DNA from: Rhodoblastus sphagnicola | GTDB taxonomy: Bacteria; Pseudomonadota; Alphaproteobacteria; Rhizobiales; Beijerinckiaceae | NCBI RefSeq assembly: GCF_002937075.1 | Contig: NZ_NHSJ01000100.1 | Span: forward strand, 27,007-91,006 | Direction of reading: 5' to 3' | Length of the DNA stretch: 64,000 nt | Shown here: piece after piece, positions 14,057-22,094 of the stretch | Layout of the letters: each line of letters starts with the position of its first letter | Position numbering within the stretch: position 1 is the stretch's first letter | The notes under the pieces: generated by a model | Told to the model about the DNA's origin: nothing | What the model saw: only the letters and a program-made list of their open reading frames with translations | Databases searched by the model: none | Position numbers and translations under genes: made by a program

Positions 14057-16180
14057 TCATTTTTTCGCGGATTGCTCCGCGAAAGCCTGCACAGCGACCA
14101 GGGCGCGGTACTCCGACCCGGCGCGGTAGCCCGCCAGCCAGCGGGCATCCTCAATGCTCAATGCGATCCCGGATTTTTCCTGTTCCTCCATCTGTTTGGC
14201 GCGCGCGAAGCGCTGGTGGCGGGTCTCGGGCAGCACCGCCAGAACGGGCAGTGGCGCGATCGTGATGCGCTCGATGTTTTGCGCGGGTGACAGTGCGGCA
14301 GGCGCCTGAGCCTGCCCGTCGATCGCGGCGCGCGCCGCTTCGAGCGAAGACGTGGAATAGGTTTCGGTGGGACGCGGCAGCGCAATCAGCTTGCCCGCCG
14401 CCTCGGCCTCGCGGCGGGCGATCTCGGCGGCGAGCGCCGGCTTGTTCTTCTTGAGGTCGCGCAGCTCGCGGCGGATTGGCGCGGTGCGCTCGGCCAGCAG
14501 CGCTGCCTGCGCCGTCTTGGTCTGCGCCAGCAGTTTCGACGGATCGACGCCCGCCATCTCCGGGCACACGCCCTCGCCGAGAAATCGCAGACCATCCTCG
14601 CTAAAGCAGAAGATGCGGCCGAGGTCGGCGGGGTCCATGCGCACGAACACGCGCGTCCCCGGCAGCACGGCGGGAACCATGTAAACCGAATTATCGGTCC
14701 TCACGCCCTTCTTGGAAACCGTGCGCACACCGTCGTTGCCGGCGATCGGAGCCATCAGCAAATCGAGCGCATGGACATCGTCGATCTTGCGGATGCTACC
14801 CTGGTACGAAGCCGCCTTCTGAAACGGCGACATCCGCCCCATGTCATCGCCGCCATGTTTGCGATGCTCGTAGCGCACGCCCGCCCAATGGTCGCAAGCC
14901 GCCTGAAACGCCTTGGCGTCGAGCGACACGTCGAACACTTTGTCGTCGGACATGCCCATGCGCTCAGCGAAGCTCCGGCGCTCTTCGATCACCTTGCGCT
15001 CGCCGACATTGTGGCCGACGAAGCCCGGCAAATCCGACGCGCAATCGTGCTGAAACGTCTTGATGACGCGCTCGACGTGCGCCTTGGCCTTGGGGTCATA
15101 GGCCCTGGCGACATTCACCTCGATCTTGAGCGCATGCTCCATCAGCGCGACGGTGCGCCGCGCCTTGAAATCCGAACCATTGTCGGTCTTGATCCGCTCG
15201 GGAACGCCCCACGCCAGCAGCGCCCGGCGCAGCAGCAGGCACACAGCCTCCGAGCGCGGCGTCTTGGTGACGTAAATGATGGTGCGGCGGGAGAAACGGT
15301 CGATGCAGGCGTAAATCTGATGCCGCCCGGAGGTCAGCATCACGTCGGCCGGCGAGGCGTCGATCAGCCAAAGCTCATTGAGCCGCGAAACCGCGTTGGA
15401 GTTGGCGCCGGAAATCTCATATTTCGATTTGTAGGCATCCGGATTGGTGACGCAGCTGAGCGCGACCTTTTCGACGTCTTTAAGCGCGGTTAAAGCGCGC
15501 GAAACCGTGACCACGGACACGTCAATCTCGGGGAACTGCGCCCGCAAATAATCGTGCGCCGACTGCGCTGAGGAATGCGGCTTGAGCGCGATGTAACCCA
15601 GCAGCCAGCCGCGCACTTCCGGCGCATCCAGCACGCCCTTGCCGCGCCGCCCGACGCCGCGATCGACAGCGAGACGCCCGATCTCTCCGGCCGCGCGCAG
15701 GTCGCGCCAACGCCGAAGCGAACGCGGCGACAACTGCTTCACCGCCGTGCGGACCCAATCATCCACCTCGACCTTGCCGGCATTGTAGTGGGCGCAGAAA
15801 ATGGTGTCGGCGGTCTGCCGAGTCATCGCGCCGCCTTTGGCGATCCGGTCGGCGGCGCAAACCAGCGCGAGCCGCGCGTCGCGATGTTCCAACGCCGCCG
15901 CATTCACCTGCTCCGGCTCGAATGCCTCGCCGAGCAGCCGGTCCTCCTCCGCCACCACCACGCGCCCGGTCGCCTTGGCGACATAGGCCGCGAGCACGGC
16001 CGGCGGCAGCAGGTCCACATGATATTCCACACCTCCGCCGCGCTTCTGGCGGTCCCGGCTCAACCCCGAACGCTCCGCCCAAGCCTCGCGCGCAGCCAGA
16101 TCGTCCCATCCCTGACGGGTGGAAGGGAAGCCGGGCAGCGCCAGCACCGCAAGTTCGGATGTGGTCAGCCAGGATTTCAT
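14057..16180 (-). CDS. Mu-type DDE transposase (MuA-like)
   Basis: This enzyme nicks the phage ends and joins them to target DNA in integration and replicative transposition. I start at ATG 16180 (MKSWLTTSELAVLALPGFPS), giving 707 residues; the longer reading to 16240 would overlap a small membrane-protein gene. It has an N-terminal winged-helix end-binding region (STRQGWDDLAAREAWAERS) and the catalytic core with D in LWLIDASPAD (about residue 273), D in IKTDNGSDF (about 333) and E in AKAHVERVIKTF (about 368), D-to-E spacing about 35. A Mu-type C-terminal beta-barrel follows (VYMVPAVLPGTRVFVRMDP). All three acidic residues are present. Confidence 0.93.
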   Translation of the reverse strand: MKSWLTTSELAVLALPGFPSTRQGWDDLAAREAWAERSGLSRDRQKRGGGVEYHVDLLPPAVLAAYVAKATGRVVVAEEDRLLGEAFEPEQVNAAALEHRDARLALVCAADRIAKGGAMTRQTADTIFCAHYNAGKVEVDDWVRTAVKQLSPRSLRRWRDLRAAGEIGRLAVDRGVGRRGKGVLDAPEVRGWLLGYIALKPHSSAQSAHDYLRAQFPEIDVSVVTVSRALTALKDVEKVALSCVTNPDAYKSKYEISGANSNAVSRLNELWLIDASPADVMLTSGRHQIYACIDRFSRRTIIYVTKTPRSEAVCLLLRRALLAWGVPERIKTDNGSDFKARRTVALMEHALKIEVNVARAYDPKAKAHVERVIKTFQHDCASDLPGFVGHNVGERKVIEERRSFAERMGMSDDKVFDVSLDAKAFQAACDHWAGVRYEHRKHGGDDMGRMSPFQKAASYQGSIRKIDDVHALDLLMAPIAGNDGVRTVSKKGVRTDNSVYMVPAVLPGTRVFVRMDPADLGRIFCFSEDGLRFLGEGVCPEMAGVDPSKLLAQTKTAQAALLAERTAPIRRELRDLKKNKPALAAEIARREAEAAGKLIALPRPTETYSTSSLEAARAAIDGQAQAPAALSPAQNIERITIAPLPVLAVLPETRHQRFARAKQMEEQEKSGIALSIEDARWLAGYRAGSEYRALVAVQAFAEQSAKK

Positions 16181-16184
16181 GGGA

Positions 16185-16313
16185 TCAGCGAGACCGGGGA
16201 GAGCGGGAGCGCGCGCGCCGCTCAAGCATGAGCGCGCCAAAAATCACGGCCGCCGCCACTGCCCAGGGCGCGAGACAGAACACGAGCAGGAGAAAGCGGT
16301 CGGGGGAGATCAT
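16185..16313 (-). CDS. Tiny single-pass membrane protein (42 aa)
   Basis: The sequence starts MISPDRFLLLVFCLAPWAVA, continues AAVIFGALM and ends in an Arg/Ser-rich tail: one membrane helix with a basic cytoplasmic end. ATG 16313 overlaps the stop of the upstream regulator (ATGA), and the stop lies 4 bases before the transposase ATG, so it fits the operon exactly. Its function is unknown. Confidence 0.6.
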   Translation of the reverse strand: MISPDRFLLLVFCLAPWAVAAAVIFGALMLERRARSRSPRSR

Positions 16314-16651
16314 TTCGCGGCGATCTCCGGGGAATTGAGATCAGCCACCGCCGCCATGATTGAGAAAAAGCGGTCGATCGGCGGCAATGTGCGGCCGGTG
16401 GAATAGTCCTTGAGTGTCCCGCCTGGAATCCCCGTCCTCTGGGCAATTTGCTGACGCGGTTCGGCCTCGCCGAGAACCTCGCGCAAGAACTCGGCGGCGT
16501 CGACGCTGAGCGAAGCCAAGATTTTCGCCTGATGGACAATGCCGACCTGCTCATCCTGCCTGACCAGATCACGTAGGCGCGCAAGCTCCGCCTCAATTTT
16601 GCCGATGGAGGCATAGATCGCGAGGCGGCCATCGTCGGAAGGGGAGCTCAT
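16310..16651 (-). CDS. Single-module paralogue of the phage repressor DNA-binding domain
   Basis: The 113-residue protein has an N-terminal coiled-coil-like helix (ASIGKIEAELARLRDLVRQD) and a C-terminal helix-turn-helix module IAQRTGIPGGTLKDYSTGRT followed by PPIDRFFSIMAA. That module matches both modules of the divergent repressor (pattern TLxDYxTGRTxPxxDRF). It may bind the same operators or form mixed oligomers, acting as a second regulator or antirepressor; that role is inferred. It lies between the ParB-like and small membrane genes. Confidence 0.7.
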   Translation of the reverse strand: MSSPSDDGRLAIYASIGKIEAELARLRDLVRQDEQVGIVHQAKILASLSVDAAEFLREVLGEAEPRQQIAQRTGIPGGTLKDYSTGRTLPPIDRFFSIMAAVADLNSPEIAAK

Positions 16652-17493
16652 TTCTTCGCTCCCCTGGTCGCCGCGTAGGAGAGTCCTGCGAATTCTAGAA
16701 ACTGCGAGCGTGTGATCTTGTCGGCCCGGTCCCAGGCGCCGACCAGTTCGGCATAAATCCGCTTTTGAGGCGGCTCGATCGGCGGCGGCTCAGCCAGACC
16801 CACAGCAACCAGCGCCGGCGCGATGGCCTTGGCCCGCCCGTCGCGGATCGCAGCCGCGATCTGGCGCTGTTCATCGGCGGGCCGCTTCGCTAGCGCCAGC
16901 AATTCCCGCTGATTGTCTTCAATTGCCGAACCACGCAGGTCACGGACGGCCTGTTCGTCCAACTTTGAGATTTCGAGCAGATACTGGATGGCCCGCTCGG
17001 AGACATCGAGCTTACGGGCAATGTTCTTGGAAAACCGTTCGCCGAAGGTTCGCAAACTTTGCGATTTTTGAACCGCATGTGAATTCCGCGACTTACCATT
17101 TATCTTGTCGGGATAGATGCGGTCATAGACGCCCTGGCGGGCGGCGACGAACATGGCGAGATCGAGCTGCTTCAGCTCGCCGCGCATCAGATTTTCGTCA
17201 ATCTCGGCAAGCTGCGCCTGATCGTCATCCATATCTCGGATGATGACGTGGCCGTTTTCACCGACCTCAAGCCGTTCGATTTTCAACAGCCTAAAACATT
17301 CCAGGCGATGTAGACCGAAGATCAGCCCATATTCGAAACCGTCGCACAGCTTCGGTCGCACAAGAATCGGAGAGCGCGGCTTGCCAGCATTGTCCCGGAT
17401 TGACGGGGCGATGAATTCGACCACGTCCGGGTCAAAATCGCGCAGTCGATTGCGCGTATCAATGCTGGTGATATCAATGAAAGGAGGAGCCAT
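16648..17493 (-). CDS. ParB/Spo0J-type nuclease-fold DNA-binding protein
   Basis: The 281-residue protein (start MAPPFIDITSIDTRNRLRDF, ATG 17493) has a ParB N-terminal domain: SIRDNAGKPRSPILVRPKLC, then a box-like GLIFGLHRLECFRLL motif near residues 55-70. A central helix-turn-helix follows (FSKNIARKLDVSERAIQYLL). ParB-like proteins occur in the early region of several alphaproteobacterial Mu-like phages but not in Mu itself; their role there is unknown. A matching ParA is absent. The start overlaps the Ner stop by one base. Confidence 0.78.
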   Translation of the reverse strand: MAPPFIDITSIDTRNRLRDFDPDVVEFIAPSIRDNAGKPRSPILVRPKLCDGFEYGLIFGLHRLECFRLLKIERLEVGENGHVIIRDMDDDQAQLAEIDENLMRGELKQLDLAMFVAARQGVYDRIYPDKINGKSRNSHAVQKSQSLRTFGERFSKNIARKLDVSERAIQYLLEISKLDEQAVRDLRGSAIEDNQRELLALAKRPADEQRQIAAAIRDGRAKAIAPALVAVGLAEPPPIEPPQKRIYAELVGAWDRADKITRSQFLEFAGLSYAATRGAKK

Positions 17494-17774
17494 CAGGACG
17501 CCTTTTTGCGGGACAACAGCGCATTTTCGGGTGTAGCTTCGGCCAGCGGCGCCGGGTAAAAGCTCGGCCAAAGTTCGTGAAGCGGTACGCCGATGAATTT
17601 GGAAATCGCGACGTTCGCACGCGGATGGCGCTTACCCAGCGCCCAATGCATGCTTTTCGGCGCTAGGCCGATGTTGCGACCCATCTCCGAGAGGGTCGAA
17701 CCACGTTTTCGCACCGCAGCGATGATGTCGGCGCGATGCCAGCCGGAGGGAACATGTGAGGAAGCGGTCATCAC
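17493..17774 (-). CDS. ner: Ner-like early regulator (HTH)
   Basis: Ner negatively regulates the early operon and the repressor gene in Mu. The 93-residue product has the Ner pattern: PSGWHRADIIAAVRKRGSTL, then SEMGRNIGLAPKSMHWAL and a C-terminal PRANVAISKFIGVPLHELWP. It is the first gene of the leftward early operon and starts next to operator-like repeats at 17770-17807, as Ner does in Mu. ATG 17774 and the next ATG are both possible. Confidence 0.85.
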   Translation of the reverse strand: MMTASSHVPSGWHRADIIAAVRKRGSTLSEMGRNIGLAPKSMHWALGKRHPRANVAISKFIGVPLHELWPSFYPAPLAEATPENALLSRKKAS

Positions 17775-17807
17775 CTAAATATCACCCACAAATCAGTTAT
17801 GGGTGAT
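17770..17807. promoter_or_regulatory. Operator inverted repeat in the early/repressor control region
   Basis: ATCACCCA (17781-17788) and TGGGTGAT (17800-17807) form a perfect 8-base inverted repeat with an 11-base spacer. A further half-site-like ATCACC lies at 17770-17775. The same half-site makes the palindrome at 17845. Location between the divergent Ner and repressor genes marks these as the operators, bound by the repressor and/or Ner. Confidence 0.7.
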
Positions 17808-17844
17808 TATTCGCAAGCGAACGAGATAACGTCAAGCGGAAACC

Positions 17845-17860
17845 ATCACCCATGGGTGAT
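17845..17860. promoter_or_regulatory. Perfect 16-bp palindromic operator over the repressor start codon
   Basis: ATCACCCATGGGTGAT is a perfect palindrome that contains the repressor ATG (17852-17854). Its half-sites equal those of the 17781/17800 pair. Binding here would block expression of the repressor itself, suggesting autoregulation. Confidence 0.7.
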
Positions 17861-18892
17861 TTATTGAAAAACGAGCATGATGATAACGTCGCGCGGTTCG
17901 GCGCGCGCGCGCTCGACCTGCTGCGCGGAGCGTTGCAGGGAACAGCCCAACGCAAGGGCATCGCGCAAAAGACTGGAATTTCCGAGAATACGCTCAAGGA
18001 CTATTTCACCGGCCGCACGACTCCGCCGATAGACCGTTTTTTCGCGATCTTACTCGCCGCAGGTCTTAGCCCGGCTGACGCTATGCGCTTCGAGGGCGGA
18101 GCGCCGGATGAATCCTCCGACATTCTGTCCCTCTCAGCAAAGCAAGTAGATTACACTGCGTGCCAGTTGAGCGCGTTATTCCTTGAAAAGCTTCAGGGTT
18201 ATCTCTATATCCCAACAAAACGACGTATAATCAGTACTTTAACAAAAATACCTGAAAAAACGTTGGTGGATTACCAGACCGGTCGTACATCTCCCACGGT
18301 CGATCGGTTCTTGTTGATAGCCGCCGCTTGCGACACCGTGCCGTCGGTTTTCTTTGGCGACGCTGAAATTGTGGCGCAGCCGCCTGGAATTTCATCCAAT
18401 TTTGCCGCGCCGACATCGGCTCTCCCCGCCCCACCGATCGAGATCGTCCACATCCCGCACCTCGACGTTTCCGCCGCTGCGGGCGAAGGCAAATTCGTCG
18501 ATGTCGTCCAGGTCGAGAGCGTCATCCCTTTCCCTTATGTCTTCCTGGAAAAGCTGCTCGGCGACGATGCGGCCAGGGCGAGGCTCGAAACCCTGCGTGC
18601 GCGCGGCTCCTCGATGAAGCCGACGATCGACGATGGTGCACTGCTGATGATAGACCGCGCCCAATCGATCCTGCCTTCGGCACACTCCAAGCGCAGCAAG
18701 AGCCCGCTCGACGTTTACGTGTTCCTTCAAAAGGGAGACGTGCGACTGAAGCGCCTGCAAAGGATCGATAATGACTGGATCTCCATCCACAGCGACAATG
18801 CTGTCGAATACCAGCCTGAAGTATTCAACCTGAAGCGCGACGGCTCCTTTAAAATTATCGGCAAAGTTGTTTGGTGGGATAATCGGCTATGA
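17852..18892 (+). CDS. Phage repressor: tandem HTH modules plus S24 peptidase domain
   Basis: This 346-residue CI/LexA-type protein should keep the prophage silent. It has two tandem DNA-binding modules: residues about 35-70 (IAQKTGISENTLKDYFTGRT, PPIDRFF) and about 120-160 (KIPEKTLVDYQTGRTSPTVD, RFL), which resemble each other. A Pro/Ala-rich linker follows, then an S24 domain with the Ser region ARGSSMKPTIDDGALLMID near residue 253 and a Lys in the FLQKGDVRLKRL stretch near 295. The catalytic dyad implies RecA-stimulated self-cleavage, so SOS could induce the prophage. Two modules in one chain is unusual. Confidence 0.87.
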   Translation: MGDLLKNEHDDNVARFGARALDLLRGALQGTAQRKGIAQKTGISENTLKDYFTGRTTPPIDRFFAILLAAGLSPADAMRFEGGAPDESSDILSLSAKQVDYTACQLSALFLEKLQGYLYIPTKRRIISTLTKIPEKTLVDYQTGRTSPTVDRFLLIAAACDTVPSVFFGDAEIVAQPPGISSNFAAPTSALPAPPIEIVHIPHLDVSAAAGEGKFVDVVQVESVIPFPYVFLEKLLGDDAARARLETLRARGSSMKPTIDDGALLMIDRAQSILPSAHSKRSKSPLDVYVFLQKGDVRLKRLQRIDNDWISIHSDNAVEYQPEVFNLKRDGSFKIIGKVVWWDNRL

Positions 18893-19362
18893 AGCATGCT
18901 CTCTTTGCATTCGTGATGTTGCTTTCATCTTCTTGTTTTGCGGCGCCTACGTTTAAGGCTGACGAATTCGCAACGGCTTTCAACGAAGCCGCGAGAAAGC
19001 TTAAAATCGATACCCGCTTTGCTCTCCAGCAGTGCGCCAAGGATGATCGAGACACTTGCACCTATCAGGCCAGTGAACATGTCGCCGCGTTAATCGTCAA
19101 AAGGGCGTCCGGCCTGACCGGCGTCGTTATCTGGGATGGCGACTCGAAGTCGATGGCCGACTGGCTCCTATCGATCTCCGTCGCGATGGAGATTTTTTCG
19201 CCCAGCGTCGATAAAGATCAGCGCGGCGTCGCCTTAAGAACGATCATGTCCGGCTTTAAAGGTAAGGACAAGAAGGGGGAGGCGATGCTCGATGGCGAGA
19301 AATATGCGCTCCAGGTGGTGCAAGGGATGGGTCTCTGGTTTTCAATTGATCCGGCCGAATGA
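18889..19362 (+). CDS. Secreted moron-type protein of unknown function
   Basis: The 157-residue protein has a signal peptide (MKHALFAFVMLLSSSCFAAP, cleavage after about residue 19) and a soluble part with two Cys (QQCAKDDRDTCTYQ). ATG 18889 overlaps the repressor stop (ATGA), so it is co-expressed with the repressor in the lysogen. Such lysogeny-expressed genes often change host fitness or block superinfection; nothing more specific can be read. Confidence 0.65.
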   Translation: MKHALFAFVMLLSSSCFAAPTFKADEFATAFNEAARKLKIDTRFALQQCAKDDRDTCTYQASEHVAALIVKRASGLTGVVIWDGDSKSMADWLLSISVAMEIFSPSVDKDQRGVALRTIMSGFKGKDKKGEAMLDGEKYALQVVQGMGLWFSIDPAE

Positions 19363-19693
19363 CCACACCGGGAACACCTTCGAGGCCCGTAAAATTTGCA
19401 TGTTGGCCCAAAACGCCAAGTCGCGCCCAATGCACTGCACTCTCCCGAATTCCGGGCAAGTCCGCCAAATCGCGGCACGCCTCGCCGCGCGCCTGACCAT
19501 TTGCACCTTCCAGCCGGACTCGCCCGGAATTCGATGCCGCCGCGTCGATTCTTGGCCATTTGATCTGACACACGCCTTCGACGTAAGCTCGCCTCGCCGC
19601 CGCCCTCTGACGCCCGGTTTCCTAGGCCCTCGGCGCGCTCAATCCCACCCAATGCCGGCTAATCCCGCTGGCCATATGATTTGATGCATTACA
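19363..19693. repeat. Prophage left end with repeated transposase-site-like sequences
   Basis: No gene is seen in these 331 bases. Related sequences repeat with the core TG(G/A)CCATTTG on the plus strand: 19494-19514 (TGACCATTTGCACC), 19553-19577 (TTGGCCATTTGATCTGACAC) and 19669-19690 (TGGCCATATGATTTGATGCA). A weaker relative occurs near 19391-19408. Mu-type ends carry three MuA sites each, so these are taken as L1-L3. The outermost copy runs to the putative terminus at 19693. Confidence 0.65.
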
Positions 19694-19825
19694 GCCGGGC
19701 GGGGCTTTTTTGCGTTTCGGGCGCGTGTCGCATGCTCTCTTGACTCTTTCGGCGTTTCGGGATTTGATAAGAACATAGCAAGAACAATCTCGTGCAAACG
19801 CCATGCATGTCATGCAGAGGGGCGA
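19694..19825 (+). other. Host flank of prophage and imuA leader
   Basis: The first bases after the putative prophage end, GCCGGGCGGGGCTTTTTTGC, look like the 3' arm and T-run of an intrinsic terminator whose 5' arm is missing here, as if the phage had split it. The rest holds the LexA box and the imuA leader; no other gene is visible. Confidence 0.45.
19771..19785 (+). promoter_or_regulatory. LexA (SOS) box upstream of imuA
   Basis: GAAC-ATAGCAA-GAAC matches exactly the alphaproteobacterial LexA operator GAAC-N7-GAAC. It lies 41 bases before the imuA start and would place imuA-imuB-dnaE2 under SOS control. Confidence 0.88.
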
Positions 19826-20647
19826 ATGATGTCTCGCGTCAAAACCTTGGCTGGCTTGCGGTTGGTTCTCGCCCGGATCGCGATCCGGCATGGCCTTGGC
19901 GCGCCGGATCGCGAGCAGGCTTTCGCTCTTGGCGCGAGCGAGGTGGATCATGTCCTGGGCGGCGGATTGAACCGCGCCGCCTTGCACGAAATTCATGCGC
20001 CTTGGGCCGATTGGTCGGCCGCCGCCGGCTTCTGCCTGGCTTTGGCCCGGCGCGCCGCGCCGGAGCGGCCTTTGCTTTGGGCGCGGCCGGATTTTCTCGA
20101 TGACGAGGCTGGGCGACTGAATGGCGTCGGTCTGGCGGAGTTTGGCGTCGATCCCGCGCTCTTGTCGCTGGTGCGGGGGCGCGATGCGCAAGCCGTCTTG
20201 CGCGCCGGGATGGAGGCGGCGCGCTGCAAGAGCCTCGGCGCCGCCTTGATCGAAATTGTCGGGACGCCGCATGTGTTAAAAAATCTCACCGCCACCTTGC
20301 GTCTGGCGCGGGCGGCGGAAAAATCCGGCGTCACCTTGTTCCTGCTGCGCGTCGGTCTCGAAGACGCGCAAACCGGCCCCCCGCCCAGCGCCGCCGCCTC
20401 TCGTTGGCAGGCGCGCGCCTGTCTGTCGCGCGCCCTGTCCGCCAATGCGCCGGGCGCGCCCGGTTTTGAGATCACCTTGCTGCGCCATCGTGGGCTAACG
20501 GCGGAACGTTCGTGGCGTTTGGAGTGGTTGCGTGACCAAGGCCTGTTTCACCAGATCCCAGAGCCGGACGATGCGGCTTTACCTCGCTCTCTTCCTGCCC
20601 TTCCTGCCGACGGAGCGGTTGCGCCTTTGCGGCGGCGCGCCGGATGA
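19826..20647 (+). CDS. imuA: ImuA, mutasome accessory protein
   Basis: ImuA is a RecA/SulA-related protein that works with ImuB and DnaE2 in damage-induced mutagenesis. The 273-residue protein shows the family pattern, with an ASEVDHVLGGGLNRAALHEI stretch near residue 38, a degenerate nucleotide-binding core and LLRHRGLTAERSWRLEWLRD near the C-terminus. It is the first gene of a LexA-boxed three-gene operon and overlaps imuB by 77 bases. ATG 19826 or 19829 may be used. Confidence 0.88.
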   Translation: MMSRVKTLAGLRLVLARIAIRHGLGAPDREQAFALGASEVDHVLGGGLNRAALHEIHAPWADWSAAAGFCLALARRAAPERPLLWARPDFLDDEAGRLNGVGLAEFGVDPALLSLVRGRDAQAVLRAGMEAARCKSLGAALIEIVGTPHVLKNLTATLRLARAAEKSGVTLFLLRVGLEDAQTGPPPSAAASRWQARACLSRALSANAPGAPGFEITLLRHRGLTAERSWRLEWLRDQGLFHQIPEPDDAALPRSLPALPADGAVAPLRRRAG

Positions 20648-22094
20648 AGGCCCCTTCGCCCTGGTGGAAAAACGCGCCAATGCGCAAAGGCTTTTTGCGC
20701 TCGACCCCGCCGCCCTGGCGCAGGGATTGACGCCCGGCCTGTCGCTGTCGGATGCGCGGGCGCGTTTGCCAAGCCTCCTCGTCGCGCCCGCCGATCCCGC
20801 CGCCGATCGCGCCCTGCTGTTGCGCCTTGCGGCGCGCTGCGAACGCTACACACCGCTTGCGGCGCTCGACGAACCGCATGGCCTTGTGCTCGATATCGCC
20901 GGCTGCGCGCATCTGTTCGGCGGAGAGGAGGCGATGCGCGCGCGCGTCATCGCCGATTTCCGCGCATGGGGTCTCACCGCTCAGGCCGCCGTGGCGCCGT
21001 CGCCAGATTGCGCGCGCGCTTTGGCGCGGTTTTCCGCTGGCGGAACCTTTACGGACCAAGCGGAAGGCGCAGTCGCGCGTTTGCCGCTGGCCGCATTGGA
21101 AGCGGATGAGGAAATCCATTTCGCTCTTGGTCGCGCCGGCTTCAAGACGCTCGGCGATCTGGCGGCGCGGCCGACGCGGGTGTTCGCCGCGCGTTTCGGA
21201 AATGAGTTTCCTTTTCGACTCGAACGGCTGTTCGGCCGCGCCGACCATCGCATCACGCCTCTGAGGCCTCCGCCCGACCGCATGGTCGAACGGCATTTCC
21301 TCGAACCTTTTTCGCAGCGCGAGGCGGTGGAATCTGTCATCGACGACCTGCTGCATGACGTCGCTCTCCTTTTGGAGCAGCGCGGCGAAGGCGGACGCAG
21401 GTTCGAACTGTCTTTCTTTCGCGCCGATGGCCATGTGCGCCGCCTTGATATAGAAACCCTGCGGCCGACGCGCGACGAAAAATTCCTCGCGCGGCTGTTT
21501 CGCGAAAAACTCGACTCGCTCGCCGATCCGCTCGACCCCGGCTTCGGCTTCGACGCCCTGCGTCTCGCCGTGCCGCGCGCGGAAACATGCGACGCGCATC
21601 AGGAGAGTTTCGACGGCGCCGCCCGGAACGACAACGAGCGGGAGTTGAGCGAATTGCTCGATCGCCTCACCACGCGTTTCGGCCGCGCGCGCGTGCTGCG
21701 ATTCATGCGCGAGGATGCGCATGAGCCAGAGCGTGAAAGCCGCGCGGTTCCCGCCTCCGCGCCGCCTTCAACATGGCCCGCGCCGGTTCCCGGCGAGCCG
21801 CCGGCGCGGCCTCTCACTCTGTTCGATCCGCCACAACCGGTCGAGGTCGTTGCGCTCGCGCCGGATGGGCCGCCCGCGCGATTTCGCTGGCGGCGAAAAA
21901 TACATGACGTGCTGCGCGCCGAAGGACCGGAGCGCATCGCGCCCGACTGGCGGTTGCATGGACTGGAGGCGCCGGAGCGGGACTATTATCGCGTCGAGGA
22001 TGCGGAAGGGCGGCGGTTCTGGCTGTTCCGCCACGGCCTTTACGAGCGCGGCGAGGCGGCGCCGCGTTGGTTTCTTCATGGACTGTTTGCGTGA
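20571..22094 (+). CDS. imuB: ImuB, Y-family polymerase-like protein
   Basis: ImuB has a Y-family polymerase fold but acts as a scaffold linking DnaE2 to the beta clamp. The 507-residue protein starts MRLYLALFLPFLPTERLRLC, where active Y-family enzymes carry catalytic Asp residues; these are missing here, as usual in ImuB. LVLDIAGCAHLFGGEEAMRA and FGRADHRITPLRPP are family motifs, and a C-terminal DUF6504-like region ends the protein. Its stop overlaps the dnaE2 GTG. Confidence 0.9.
   Translation: MRLYLALFLPFLPTERLRLCGGAPDEGPFALVEKRANAQRLFALDPAALAQGLTPGLSLSDARARLPSLLVAPADPAADRALLLRLAARCERYTPLAALDEPHGLVLDIAGCAHLFGGEEAMRARVIADFRAWGLTAQAAVAPSPDCARALARFSAGGTFTDQAEGAVARLPLAALEADEEIHFALGRAGFKTLGDLAARPTRVFAARFGNEFPFRLERLFGRADHRITPLRPPPDRMVERHFLEPFSQREAVESVIDDLLHDVALLLEQRGEGGRRFELSFFRADGHVRRLDIETLRPTRDEKFLARLFREKLDSLADPLDPGFGFDALRLAVPRAETCDAHQESFDGAARNDNERELSELLDRLTTRFGRARVLRFMREDAHEPERESRAVPASAPPSTWPAPVPGEPPARPLTLFDPPQPVEVVALAPDGPPARFRWRRKIHDVLRAEGPERIAPDWRLHGLEAPERDYYRVEDAEGRRFWLFRHGLYERGEAAPRWFLHGLFA

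Larger units (their letters stand above)
1..19693. mobile_element. Mu-like transposable prophage (left part; right end outside window)
   Basis: The gene content and order are Mu-like: repressor, divergent Ner, DDE transposase, AAA+ transposition ATPase, GemA/gp16, Mor activator, lysis genes, DUF2730, gp26-like, gp27-like (DUF3486) and gp28-like terminase. Nearly all genes are on the minus strand with 1 to 14 base overlaps, typical of one long phage transcription unit. The left end is placed at 19693 because the minus strand there begins with TGTAATGCATCAAATC; 5'-TG is the expected Mu-type terminus, and a match to the internal transposase-site repeats follows at once. Host genes start at 19826. 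The exact end is inferred; it could be moved by some tens of bases. The capsid and tail genes and the right end lie beyond position 1. Confidence 0.9.
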
